Shown: piece after piece, positions 13,001 to 24,300 of the stretch
Layout: each line of letters starts with the position of its first letter
Numbering within the stretch: position 1 is the first letter of the stretch
Origin: Callipepla californica brunnescens
Lineage: Eukaryota > Chordata > Aves > Galliformes > Odontophoridae
Direction of reading: 5' to 3'
DNA length: 64,000 nucleotides
NCBI GenBank assembly: GCA_023055505.1
Contig: JALIRH010000002.1
Location: 23,256,437 to 23,320,436 of the forward strand
The notes under the pieces: generated by a model
Database searches by the model: none
Told to the model about the DNA's origin: nothing
The model's input: the letters and a program-made list of their open reading frames with translations, nothing else
Position numbers and translations under genes: made by a program

Positions 13001-14295
13001 CAGAACAATTGAATGCGTTTCTGTGCTCTGTATTTTATATTCTATATTATATTTTTCCCCTTTGATTATTTGTGATCTCATTCTGGTGTTTAATGAATAC
13101 ACAGAGAGAAATTGAAGTAACAAAACCTATAGCCTTTGAGTGGTTCCCTGGTTGTCCTTTTGCAGCTTCCATTAAAGCAAAACCTGTCAGGCAAATGAAC
13201 CATAGTTCCAAATGAGCTTTATCTATATCTTTGAACTCTCTTACCCTCTACAGCCATCTGAGTGCATGTGAATTGCCTAGAGAGAGTGGCCCCCTGATTA
13301 TGCTATCTTCTCCACTATGCACAGAAATTATTTTGGGATGTGCAAGTTGGCATATGTCAAATGCATGCCAGGGACTGGTCTAAAAACAACCCAGTGTTTG
13401 GCACTAGATTATTTACTCTGCAGATGCAGCTCTAGTCTGTTCCAGGCACTGCAATTGCCTCAGGTACTTATATATTAATTATTTTCTAACATGGTAGGCA
13501 GCAAGGACTTGGAAAGTGCATTCTACCTTTTTAATAACGGTAATGTAGACAGTATGAGAAAATAAACAATAGAGAAATTAAATAGTATTAACTACAGTAC
13601 TGACTCATGACCTGCTGCCATATCAAATTCAAACCACTGACAGCTATGCTTTGAGTAGGTGGCAATTTCACAATGTTGAATTTGATTTGATATAGTAAAG
13701 CTTTATTTGTTTATTTATTTTTCCTTTGGTACCTTAAGTTTAGAAATTATTTCATTTTTAAATAAGTTCAGCTGATTTCCTTTGAATTCAAGAAATGACA
13801 ATTGTGTTCAAACTCCTTGATGTTCAATAATGTGGTAAAGAATATGAGTGAATTTATAATAAGGTGCTACCTGTTATTTCTCAGGTTTAATATGCAGAAA
13901 AAGTTTGAGATGATCAATTAGAATTTAGAATTTAAATATTATGAAATAACAAGATTGTAAGAACATTTTGTATTTTTTCCCCATAACTGAAAAATTATCT
14001 TCCCAATTTTAAGAAAATTAAACAACAAAGAAATATGATAAACCCCACTAATAGTATACATACATTCTGTAAACACTGACATTATGTTGAATAATTTCAA
14101 TAACATTATATTAAAAGTTGATATTAAAATGTTTTAAAATTATAGATTCAATAAATCTTGTAGTTTCCCATGAAAAAAAAACTATTCTCAATCAAATCAA
14201 TTATTTTGAAATATTGGTATATAAGAATACGTACAAGAATCTTTTTGGAAGAAATACAGCAGATTATGTGAAAAAAATGTGGGTTAAACTGAGGA
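10005..14295. other. AT-rich DNA, no gene seen
   Basis: No gene, RNA or transposon recognised. The longest frame is 12059-12499 plus (146 codons). It shows no known domain, signal peptide or homologue that I can name, and its sequence looks like ordinary AT-rich DNA. A pair of frames at 12749-13123 minus and 12874-13065 plus overlap on opposite strands, as expected by chance. Confidence 0.4.
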
Positions 14296-14355
14296 TAACA
14301 AGTTGGATCAGATGACCCCTGGATGTTCTTTCCAACTTAAATTATTCTATGATTA
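14296..14355 (+). mobile_element. CR1 LINE, 3'-terminal fragment
   Basis: About 60 bp of the CR1 3' end. It shows the TTGGATCAGATGACC-like block (usual form: ttggactagatgacc), a TTCTTTCCAAC block and a terminal TTCTATGATTA, which is the CR1 tail octamer. Extreme 5' truncation is normal for CR1. Confidence 0.85.
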
Positions 14356-15839
14356 TATTATTTAAGCAAATGTATTTGATCATGCAAATGCAATAAAGAA
14401 GTTCTGCGGTCATGTAATTCTTAAACAGTTGCAAAGAATAAACGGTGACTCACAGCTGTGTGAAATATAGTTGAAGGCATCATAAGCATGAAATGATTGT
14501 TTTTGCTGACTTATTAAAAAATGTTGGCTGTATTATTTGGAATACTTGGATTATCCAACTACAAAAACAAACCAAACTGTAAGTTAAATTAAAGATTGCT
14601 TGCAGAGGAAAAATCAAACTTGCTTAATTATTTCAAAAATAATTTTACAATACTGACAGATTGTGTCAAATTGTCCAGAAACACAACTGAAAAGATTGAG
14701 AATATTGCCCCTAGAGAAAGCAAAACAATTATAAAACCTTCTGTTTGTTGGTAGTTCAGTTCCATCCCATTTCTCCTTGACCTTTTCTTCTGAGCCATAT
14801 TGAGAAACTGATTCCAATTAAGTCAGTACTGTATTTGGCTTCAAAAAATGATATAAAATAATATCAAAACCATGTCCTCAATGAATTACTTGATTCAAAA
14901 CTCTTCCTGTTACATTAGCTTTTCACTGACACTTTTTCTACATCTATCTGAACAACAACAAAAAATTATTTATGTTTACGGAAATATTCATCTGGATCAG
15001 TAACTTTCTCCTGAACTGCCTCTTTAAACAACTAGCAGTGGTCTACATTATCTGGGCTAACAGAAATGGAGGTTTTACTTTATAAGCTTTTCCTTACATA
15101 GGTCAAAAGCATTATTTAACTTCAGATCTTCATGCAAACTGCAGAAATAGAGAGATAAACCAAATTGGCATTGAAATAGACAAAGACTGGCTTTCAGGTT
15201 GCCTGGTTTCCCAGACATCTTGAGCCATGACCAAAAAAAAATAAAAGAAAAAAGAAGATGAAAAATGGAAAACTGTAGGTCCTGACAAAAATATGAATGA
15301 ACTTACTCTGGTAATGCTGTAAATTCTACTTGCAACACTATGCCACATTTTGATAATTCCTCCGTGATCTTATCATTATGTAAAGAGCTAACTTAAGATT
15401 GCATCAAAAAATCTAGGGCTATAAAAGCTCCAACGTCCTAGCATAATTAATGTCAAAATTAATCCCTGAATTTAGCATCCATCTTAGTCCCCTCATGAGC
15501 TAAGTCTTTGCCCCTAAATATTTATTTTCCTGAAGAAGATATGGAGGATTTCAAGATACACTTATTCTTTCTCCATTTGTGAGTAAGGGAAAAAGAAAGA
15601 ACAAAACCATCCCTTTTAAAAATACAGGGTTTAGGGCATATTACTCATTTTCAGCATTTGTAACTGCATAAGAATAATGAGAAAGGAGCATGCAAATCTC
15701 GACCTTATCAAGCAAAATAATTTAACAACAGCCAACGTGTTGTTAATATGAAAAGTGTAGTAGAAATGTATTGAAAAGTGATATTTTGATGATTCATTCC
15801 TTTACAAAACACAGTCTAAAGGATGAGAAGATTACTGAA
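14356..15839. other. AT-rich DNA, no gene seen
   Basis: I see nothing coding or repetitive of note. Minus-strand frames at 14614-14817 and 15130-15348 have no domain. The second contains a phenylalanine-rich run produced by an A-rich tract. Confidence 0.4.
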
Positions 15840-15967
15840 TGTCTTCTCTGGAGACATTCAAGACCCACTTGGATGCCTACCTGTGCAACCTGGTCTATGG
15901 AGTCTGCTTTGGCAGGGCATAGACTAGATGATCTCTGGAGGTCCCTTCCAACCCTTGTGATTCGATG
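15840..15967 (+). mobile_element. CR1 LINE, 3'-terminal fragment
   Basis: The sequence runs through the CR1 3' blocks in order: tctctggagacattcaag, an acctgtgcaacctg segment, the actagatgatctctggag block and cccttccaaccc, ending in a degraded tail (GATTCGATGA). The opening type (ctctggagacattcaa) marks a CR1 subfamily different from the copy at 16.2-16.5 kb. It opens a cluster of CR1 pieces leading to the assembly gap. Confidence 0.9.
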
Positions 15968-16053
15968 AAGGGAGAAGTTCTGGTGAGGGAAAGAAAAAGC
16001 AAAGTGATACAGAAACTTCAAAAATAGTATCATGGAAAAAATGTCCTAAAGTG

Positions 16054-16170
16054 ATCATAGTATCATACAGACTGGAAAAGACCTCCAAGATCGTCAAGTC
16101 TGACCATCAGACTGACCTAACTAGTCCCATTAACAAACCATGTTGCATTAAACCATGCTTAATCTGGAGG
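16054..16170 (-). mobile_element. CR1 LINE, 3'-terminal fragment, minus strand
   Basis: Read on the minus strand this is a CR1 3' end. The plus strand begins with the inverted tail (tcatagtatcatacagac), then GGAAAAGACCTCCAAGATC and a caagtctgaccatcagac segment. The 5' limit near 16170 is approximate, because the next CR1, on the plus strand, starts within a few bases. The two truncated 5' ends face each other. Confidence 0.85.
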
Positions 16171-16175
16171 AGTCC

Positions 16176-16488
16176 TCTGCTGTCCTCAGCTACCTGGAAG
16201 GAGGTTGCATCAAGATCACATTTTATCAGGTGACATGTGATATGACTTGTAGAAACAGCCTCAAAGTTGTACTGCAGGAGGTTTAGATTGGACATTAGGA
16301 AGAATTTCTTGATGGACAGTTTTGTCAAACGTTGGAATGAGCTCCCAAAGGAAGTAGTGGAGACATCATCCCTGGAGGTATATAAAAGGCATGTAGGTGT
16401 GGCACTTACAGATATGGTTTAGCCATGGGACTCAGTAGGTCAGGTTAATGGTTGGACTTGGTGATCTTGTAGGTCATTTCCCAACTAG
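16176..16488 (+). mobile_element. CR1 LINE, 5'-truncated copy running into the assembly gap
   Basis: Starting near 16176 with the tacctggaaggaggtt block, the copy carries the end of ORF2 and the 3' UTR (tggttggacttggtgatctt, then aggtcatttcccaac). It stops where the N run begins at 16489, so its octamer tail is hidden in the gap. Confidence 0.92.
16279..16422 (+). pseudogene. CR1 ORF2 C-terminal fragment (reading frame still open)
   Basis: 48 codons including the stop translate without interruption as the end of CR1 ORF2, the reverse-transcriptase/endonuclease polyprotein. Visible motifs are RFRLDIRKNF, then KRWNELPKEVVE, SSLEVYKRH and a terminal LTDMV before TAG. The reading frame in front already carries a stop (the SDRTRGN-equivalent reads VI*LVET). 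This is only the tail of an inactive, 5'-truncated copy, with no promoter or start of its own. Confidence 0.85.
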
Positions 16489-16588
16489 NNNNNNNNNNNN
16501 NNNNNNNNNNNNNNNNNNNNNNNNNNNNNNNNNNNNNNNNNNNNNNNNNNNNNNNNNNNNNNNNNNNNNNNNNNNNNNNNNNNNNNNN
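16489..16588. other. Assembly gap, 100 N
   Basis: Exactly 100 consecutive N, the conventional placeholder for a gap of unknown size. It sits between the 3' end of a CR1 copy and a long CTTC microsatellite, so the true sequence is probably more of the microsatellite plus the CR1 tail. Confidence 0.98.
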
Positions 16589-17055
16589 CTTCCTTCCTTC
16601 CTTCCTTCCTTCCTTCCTTCCTTCCTCTTCCTTCCTTCCTTCCTTCCTTCCCTTCCTTCCTTCCTTCCTTCCTTCCTTCCTTCCTTCCTTCCTTCCTTCC
16701 TTCCTTCCTTCCTTCCTTCTCTCTCCTTCCTTCCTTCCTTCCTTCCTCTCCTTCCTCTCCTTCCTCTCCTTCCTCTCTTCCTCTCCTTCCTCTCCTTCCT
16801 CTCCTTCCTTCCTCTCCTTCCTCTCCTTCCTTCCTCTCCTTCCTCTCCTTCCTTCCTCTCCTTCCTCTCCTTCCTTCCTCTCCTTCCTTCCTTCCTCTCT
16901 TCCTTCCTCTCTTTCCTCTCTTTCTCTCTTTCTTTTTTCTTTCCTTCTTTCCTTCTTTCCTTCTCTCTTTCTTTCTCCATCTTTCTTTCTCTCTTTCTTT
17001 CTTTATTCTTTTCTTTCTCTCTATCTTTGTCTTTCTTCCTTCCTTTTCTTTTCTC
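16589..17055. repeat. CTTC-type pyrimidine microsatellite, compound
   Basis: About 470 bp of nearly pure pyrimidine on the plus strand (GAAG/GGAA on minus). It begins as (CTTC)n, passes into CTCTCCTTC higher-order units from about 16740, then into degraded CTTT/CTCT repeats from about 16900, and ends before GGGGAAGAATG at 17056. The open frames across it on both strands (serine/phenylalanine/proline/leucine or lysine/glutamate/arginine-rich) follow from the period-4 repeat and are not genes. Long polypurine-polypyrimidine tracts can form triplex DNA and are hard to assemble. Confidence 0.97.
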
Positions 17056-17502
17056 TATGGGGAAGAATGCATTTATTAATTCATCTCAAGATTTTCTCCT
17101 CAAGGATACCTGCTTCCAGATAAATATATATATATAATGTATGTATATATACTTATTTTAAAAGATTTGAGGTTTCTAATTCCTTTTACCTCTGAGAAAC
17201 ATTTCCACAATGAAACAATACCTTTCTCATGAGCTTTATCATTATTTCTGTGTAACCCATATGTGCTAAGAATTGTTGTAAGAAAAGGAGAGAAAATAGT
17301 ATTTTGGCAGTAATCTTCTGAAATTCCTAGTACTCAAGATTTCAAAATTTAGCTTAAATTCATATAAGAACAAAGATACAAAGTACTGTAATCTGTTATG
17401 ATTTTTTTTGTTTACTTAGTGAAAATAGAACTTCAAGATATTTTGTTTTGATTTTCTGTGGATATAAAATAACACAGGAGATACATCAGTGTAGTTTGAA
17501 CC

Positions 17503-17521
17503 AAAAAAAAAAAAAAAAAAA
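17503..17521. repeat. Poly-A tract
   Basis: Nineteen consecutive A without a recognisable retroposon in front of it. Confidence 0.85.
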
Positions 17522-18284
17522 GAAACACCATTCTGAAAATGCTAAGTTAGAATGCTTTGGGACTTGCAGAGCTCTTCACAGTAACTTTTCCCCACAATGT
17601 TATATTTGAGAAACTCACTGTGCCTGAAATTTTGATTTTGATGAGATTTTTTTGCTAGATTTTTTCCATCTAGCTCTATAACCACCATGAATAGGACAGT
17701 GCAGCTCATCTCCTGCAGCTCATAAATGAGACATAAAGGGTTTTAAATAAATGATTCAGGGTAGTAAATATTCTGCACTGCCAATTTTAATAAGATATTT
17801 TTTCCCCTTGTAATAATCTAAGTGGGTCCGATCAACACTGCCAGATGTCTCCCAGAGAGTGTAACTATTAGTTTATGATATCAGTTATTACAATATGGAT
17901 GAGTATAATGAGTAGTAGGGATTAATAATGAAATCAATTAATTAAGACTAGGATCTGAATCAAAACCTGGGCTCCAAGTGCTCCCTAACTTGTGAAAGTA
18001 ATTTCACAAGCTGAATCATAAAACCCATCCTCATCACTAATTTTACTGCACTGAACCACAATTATCAGCGGTATTTCACTTCATTTTTAAACAGTTTATA
18101 GTTTGATTTATTCTGGTGTTGCATGAGATTTTCTGTTGGTAGGCAAAAGGTTACTTGGAATTATGTGTTATTCTGGTGCTTTATCAGAAGTGGCTATTTA
18201 TGTTAGAGACTGGCTAGAAAGTGGGCCTCATTTAATTCAGCCTCAGCTAGAACTGTCTCAATGTGTAAGGATCTTGTTTAACAT

Positions 18285-18324
18285 TAAAAAAAAAAAAGGT
18301 TAAAAACAAAACAAAACAAAACAA
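18285..18324. repeat. A-rich tract with (CAAAA)n
   Basis: An A run, a short GGTT interruption, then four to five CAAAA units. Confidence 0.85.
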
Positions 18325-21300
18325 TTTTTTTTATCATTTTATTTTATGGAAATTGAGTCATTTATGGAGATGAGACTATTCCAGGTAAAATCATGATCCT
18401 CAGGGCACTTAGCATAAAAGAATGGAGGAAACAACCTAGGGTTTAATTTTAGAAATACATCATATCATATCAGCTATTCAGAATGTCTTTCAGCTTTCAC
18501 TCAAGGAGATTAATGGAAAAGTGGTAATAATTTTACAGATATTTGATTCAATTATATGAAATCAACATCACATTCCAAAATCAGCAACTAGACTCATGTA
18601 TTTGTGCACATAATGTAGACCTTTGTAATGTCACAGATTTTTAAAGTCATGGTCTGATTTGTCTCTCCCTAAAAATGCTATGATTAGAAATGAGTAACAC
18701 ACTGCAATTTTAACACCTTCCATCCAACATTTCAAAAGCTTTTCAATGTGATAGACATACATTACTTTTTATTTTCATTTTTTAAAAAAGAGAGGGAAAC
18801 TGAGGCTTAAGCAGCATGAAATCTGGAAGGTGGTTGCTGTATCAAGTACAGATAATTTACATTTCAACAATTTCAACCAATTCTTTGGTTGGAAAGCACT
18901 GCAAGACTCTAAGGAGTGTATAAATCCTTTGGGGAATGGTTGACCTCCCAAAATCTTCCTGATTTATAAACACCTAAGCCTCACTCACTCCCACTGAGCC
19001 ATTCATCTGATCTATTGTCCAAAACAATCCTGCTTAATTATTAAGCTGGAATAGCTTTTGTAGTTCTCTATGGATCCTCAGTGTCCCTGACATTGCTGGC
19101 AAGGTGGCTCAGCTTCACATGGAAGACTGAAGCATGCTTTCTACCCTTGCAGCACTTGTGAGGGATGCTTTAGTGGTTGATGCTGAGTACAGTCTAGGGC
19201 TTGTGTCTCCTGGTAGGAGAAAGATAAGCATCTTTAATTCTCTTACAGATGGATTTAGTTGTAGTCCTTGCAATGGGATAGTGCTAGCTCTTTGCTTTTA
19301 CTTAGTTAGTTTAGACTGATGTCAGAGAGACAAATATTTTTGCAGCCTATAAGTACAAGAGTCTGGGAAACTTCTAGATTAAATAGGAAAGTTTTCAAGT
19401 AACTTAAGCCCTGAAAGTAGTCTATGGACTGGACTAGCTGTATGCAGCTTGTGAGTGTTGTAGTTATTTATACACCATCAGTCAAGTTCATGAGGTTTCA
19501 TAGATTTTTACATGTATGCTGGAGTTTCACCAAAACTGGGAACCAAAATACCATCTTCCCTCCTTCTTTTTTCTAAACACTAGCCCAGTGTTGCTTATTG
19601 ATGATCTATTCTTCTGTTCCCTTTTCCTCCGTTCCAATGCATTTTTATGATAAAAACTCCAACCATATTCTTCAATAAACCATTTAACAAAACAAAATAT
19701 ATTCTTTTCCTTCAGTTCTGATTCACTCAAAGTGGCAGATACTATTATTATAATTGACTGTACATTGACACAAGTTGCTCTGTTTTCCTTTTTGGAAAGA
19801 AAATGTTAACAACTGGGGCATTTTTAACTTTTTTTTTCCGGCTGTTGAAAGAGTATTTAAGTATAAGTGTTCTCCCCTTTCTCTGAGCATTTAATGAGAG
19901 GCAGCCAGTTTAATCACTTCCATCAGCCTGAAGCCTTGATTCCTGAACTTTGCATGTAAGTGCTTCATTGCATTTTTGCTTCAATTTGATGACAGTGTCA
20001 CTGCAGATGAAAACACTGAATGAGGAGCAGGAATGCAGAGATTCAAAGGGTAGATATTATTAAATGACTTGGCATACTGAGAGGTCAAAGGATCACACAA
20101 ATATTATGAAGCAGAAAGCATTTTTGACAGAGCAACATGAAAACACCTTCGTTCTGTCTTCATTAGAGTGCAACTACAGCATTTTTTTCAATTTGAGATG
20201 CTTCAGTTCTGCTACCAGCTGTTATAAAGGAAATCTCATTAGAATCTTCATTAAACACTGTGAACATTTTTGCCTTTATCTACTGCAGCAGATACTGTAC
20301 TATGCTGGAGGCAAAATATGAGGTTGGATGAACCAACAGTTTTATGCCAGTGTCAACATCGCAATCACCTTCAAGATTACCTCTTTATGTCATAAGAAAT
20401 GGTTCCTCCTATATTAATAATACATAATATGTTTTAAAAGCCTGTTTATTCTGTTTATTGCAGTGTTTTGGCAACATTTCACTTGTAAAGTAATGTCCCT
20501 TCTGAGCAATACTTCTACATGTTTAATTCCATAGTAAATTATTATTATGCTTGGACAGATTCTACTTTCAGAACTTTAACAATCAACACTGGGTCAAGTC
20601 CTTGAGAAAGGTGGAATTTACGTCTATGAACAGGAGGAGGCTATCATAGTTTATCACTTCAATACAGGCTCACATGTTACAGAACCTTGTGGTTTCTCTT
20701 TACCTCCTGTTAAAATGTACTTCACGCCCTGAGACAAATAAATACATTGAAAGCTTCCTTGACAGACAAGGTTGGAGAACATTCTAGTTGATTGAGAATA
20801 AAATAAAACATAAATAACATCATTTAGTTTGGTTAAAAATGAGACTGTTAAGCAGCACTGGCTGCTTTATCTTAAGAAATGACATTATTTGCTAGAAGTG
20901 AAGCCTAAAATAGGTATGGAACTCAAGGTGGAACTATTTCATAACATATTCATTTCAAACATGATAAGCAGATTCTGTAAGTTTTGAAAGATAATATTAT
21001 CAAGAGAGCTCTGTGATGGTTAGATGGTGATTTTTACCTTTTATTACTACAGCTGTGGCAAAGATAGTGGTAAATCCTTATAGCTCGTTTCTCCCAGCGG
21101 TACAGAAAAATATTGTCACAAAGATGGTGTTGTCACCATACAATAAGAACCTTGTTTTGGTTTCTTATAATGTTAATCAATTAGGCTGAAACTTGCAAAG
21201 TTGATGATCTGCATGTACCTGAAGTTTAAGCTCTTTTTTTTTTAAAAAAAAGAATGAAAGTAGAAATACTGTTCTAAGTTTGGAAATTCTCCCAGTTCTT

Positions 21301-24300
21301 CTCCATCAGGATTAGTGCTGGGAGCAAGGACTTGGAATTCAGTGGTATAGGATGGGGCTTTTCATTCTTCCATTTGTTATTTAAAATGTGATCAAATTGC
21401 AGTTGCTGAAGATATCAATGGAATGAGTTGCTTGGGTCAAATGACAATAAAAATGTTATTCCACGGTAAACATTAAAATAGAAATAAAAATTATGGCAAA
21501 ACATTTTTTTCTTTTAACACCATGGAATCTGGTGTGATCTTCATATCTTCTCTACATATTTCTTCCTCCCTTTTCTGTTTTTGCTTTTATATTTGCCTGA
21601 ATCTTTCCCTGGGTGAGTTATGTTGCCCTATTAGCATGAGACTTAGTTGTGTGCTTGTATGTTGGTTCAGATTCAGTATCTGTCCCGTTCTTCAGTAATC
21701 AATGCATACTTGTTTTGAATTGCTGTTGTTAAGGTTTAAGAAGATACATAATTATTGGCAAATGGTATTACTTGTGTGACTCTAACGACTTCCAGAATAC
21801 TGTGTGCCTGTGTCTTGAATAATGCTTAATAAATATGAAAACTCTACAGCATGTTATCATTCATTAATGGAATTGCATCCAGGTGCACTACATTAAATAA
21901 ATATCACATTTATTTTACTAATTTAAATCATACATCAAAATTCTGGTAACCATAATGTTATAATGCCCTTATGGTACAGGATCTCTCTCTATGCTATACT
22001 TTACCACCAGCAGTTATTACTATAATACTACACCATATACATGCAGCTCTGTAATTCTCTTTAAAGTTATATAACTCTAGCATGTAGGAAAATTATATGT
22101 TTATATTTTATATGTATATCTGATTTTAAGCTGCACTTAGGTACTGACTCTAAGCATTTATTAGTAGGAGGAGTGTGTGTTATAAAGATTCAATAAGATA
22201 TAAAATGGTTCATTAAGCATTATCTAACATGTCTAAAATAAAATGCAGGCTAAAGATGTGGTACTTTAGATATTATTAAATTTCCCCAAGCACCATATGT
22301 ATAATCGCAATCACAAGTGATGAATTTTCACAATGAAAGTAGAAAATGAAGGTCTAAATTTGACTTCAGAATATGAGTATACTGAGCTGATAGAGAATAA
22401 TTAAGGTTCTGATGTGCTTGTGTACATTCTTCAGATGTTTAGAGTACACTTAACTTAGTAGGGTTCAGATGAGAGAATAGGTCTGTCTGGGCAGACTGCT
22501 GTGTAGTGCTGGTGTCTCAGACTGCTGAATGAGCTCGTGTCCAGAGATTCAAGACTGCTTGTTGTCACCATTTTGTACTTTGTCAGTTAGGAATAGTGTT
22601 TAAAAAAAGAATGGATTTGTTGATGTGATTTAACAGGTGTTTTTCAGAACTATTTTCCAACCTTTATGTCGTATTTCCACATCATTGGAGTGGACTGTTT
22701 GAATGACAATACCACTGATAAGAAAAAAGAGAATTTATATGTTAATGTATGTTTTATTCAGATAATCAAAAAACAAACTTGAAAGATTTTCTTTCTTGAT
22801 GCTTAGATTCAGCACAAGGAGATACTTGAAATAGGGATCAATCACATTCCTTAAACAAATATGATCTTAAATGTTTCTGTTAGGAATTTAAAAATCTTTA
22901 AATACAGACCTTTACTGACATTATCTACTTAAAGTATTTCTTATTTCTTTCCTGACTTGATAATTATTTGACAGAGACAAGAGCTTACTACCAGCCTCTT
23001 CTATATTAGCATGAGACTAACATGAATGAAAGGAGAAACATGGGATTATCAGAAATCTGTAATGAAAAAGCCGTGAAACCAACCATTTAATACTGTTCCA
23101 TGAATGTCAAAGAATATATGAAATGTTAAAAATATATTTTAATCTTTAGAGCCCTAGGCTTTTAAACCTCAACATTAATTCCAATCATCTCAGAGAGCTA
23201 ACTACTGATACTCTTATTTCTCAAGATGTTCCAGAAGAGAAAGTCTGATCCTTCTGCTGTGTAAGGAGAGTTGCCAGACAAACTGTGCATACCTACGTTT
23301 TGCATCACATAAAGGTAACAATCCAGGTGGTGATACTGTGACTCATGTTGTTTATTAATGTTTCTTTTATCCTTTCAGCTTTTCTAGTACATTTCCTTTC
23401 AGAGAAAGAATTGGATACAAATTTTTCTTTAGTATTTAGTAACATATTAATAGTATTTATTCATCTACCTGATGATCATGTTGTGCTTTTTGAAAGCTAC
23501 TTGGGGAGCAAAATTTATATCAGGCTTTGACTAAAAAGTGTTGAGTCAACAGGACATGTAAAATCTACTGTTCCAAAGATAGAGGCAATGATGAAACTGG
23601 ATGGAAACTGGCATATCAGATCTATACAACTCACAGACACTTTTTTTTTCTGTTAGAAGCTTATATAATAGCCAGTCATATAAAACTGAAGAGCAGCTAA
23701 AATGAAGCTCTATAATGAAGTTAATATGAGTAAGTTAACTCAACATATGAAGAAGAGTTTTTAGATATATAGTCTTAGTTCTGAGAATAATGACAAAGAT
23801 CACTCACTGCCTAATAAATTTTCAACCTGACTTACTTTTCACATATGTGAATATTCTTGTGTAGCTAAACTTCCTGCTAAGAAAAGTCATTACTTTTCAT
23901 AAAATGAACAACTTCTTTTGGAAGAATTCTACCCGCACTTCTTGTACAGTGTTATCAGTCCACTCTTCGACTAGAGGTAACTATGAAAGGCCCTCTCTGG
24001 ATCCCTTATGGATCTAGGAATGGCTGCCTGAGACAGAATCTAGTCCCGTGTCTAGACAGAAATGCAAAATGATTTTGGCTGAGCTGATTAGCACAAGAGT
24101 GTTGGCTCTGAACATATACAAAAACAGGGAAAAATAGTTTCCCAACAAAAGAATGATGACAGTCAAGAGAGTGAAAATTATTTCTGCTCTTTTTATTATT
24201 TTGCAGCAATTCCAAGAGAAAAAAAAAGTAATTTGGGATAATGTGAAACAGAAGACTTTTATAGATATTAAATTAATATACCAGAGATGATTTTAAAACA

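Noticed and set aside
16448..17137. 229- and 168-codon frames on both strands across the gap and microsatellite
   Set aside because: They are produced by the N run and the CTTC repeat, which lacks stop codons in any frame. The translations are low-complexity.
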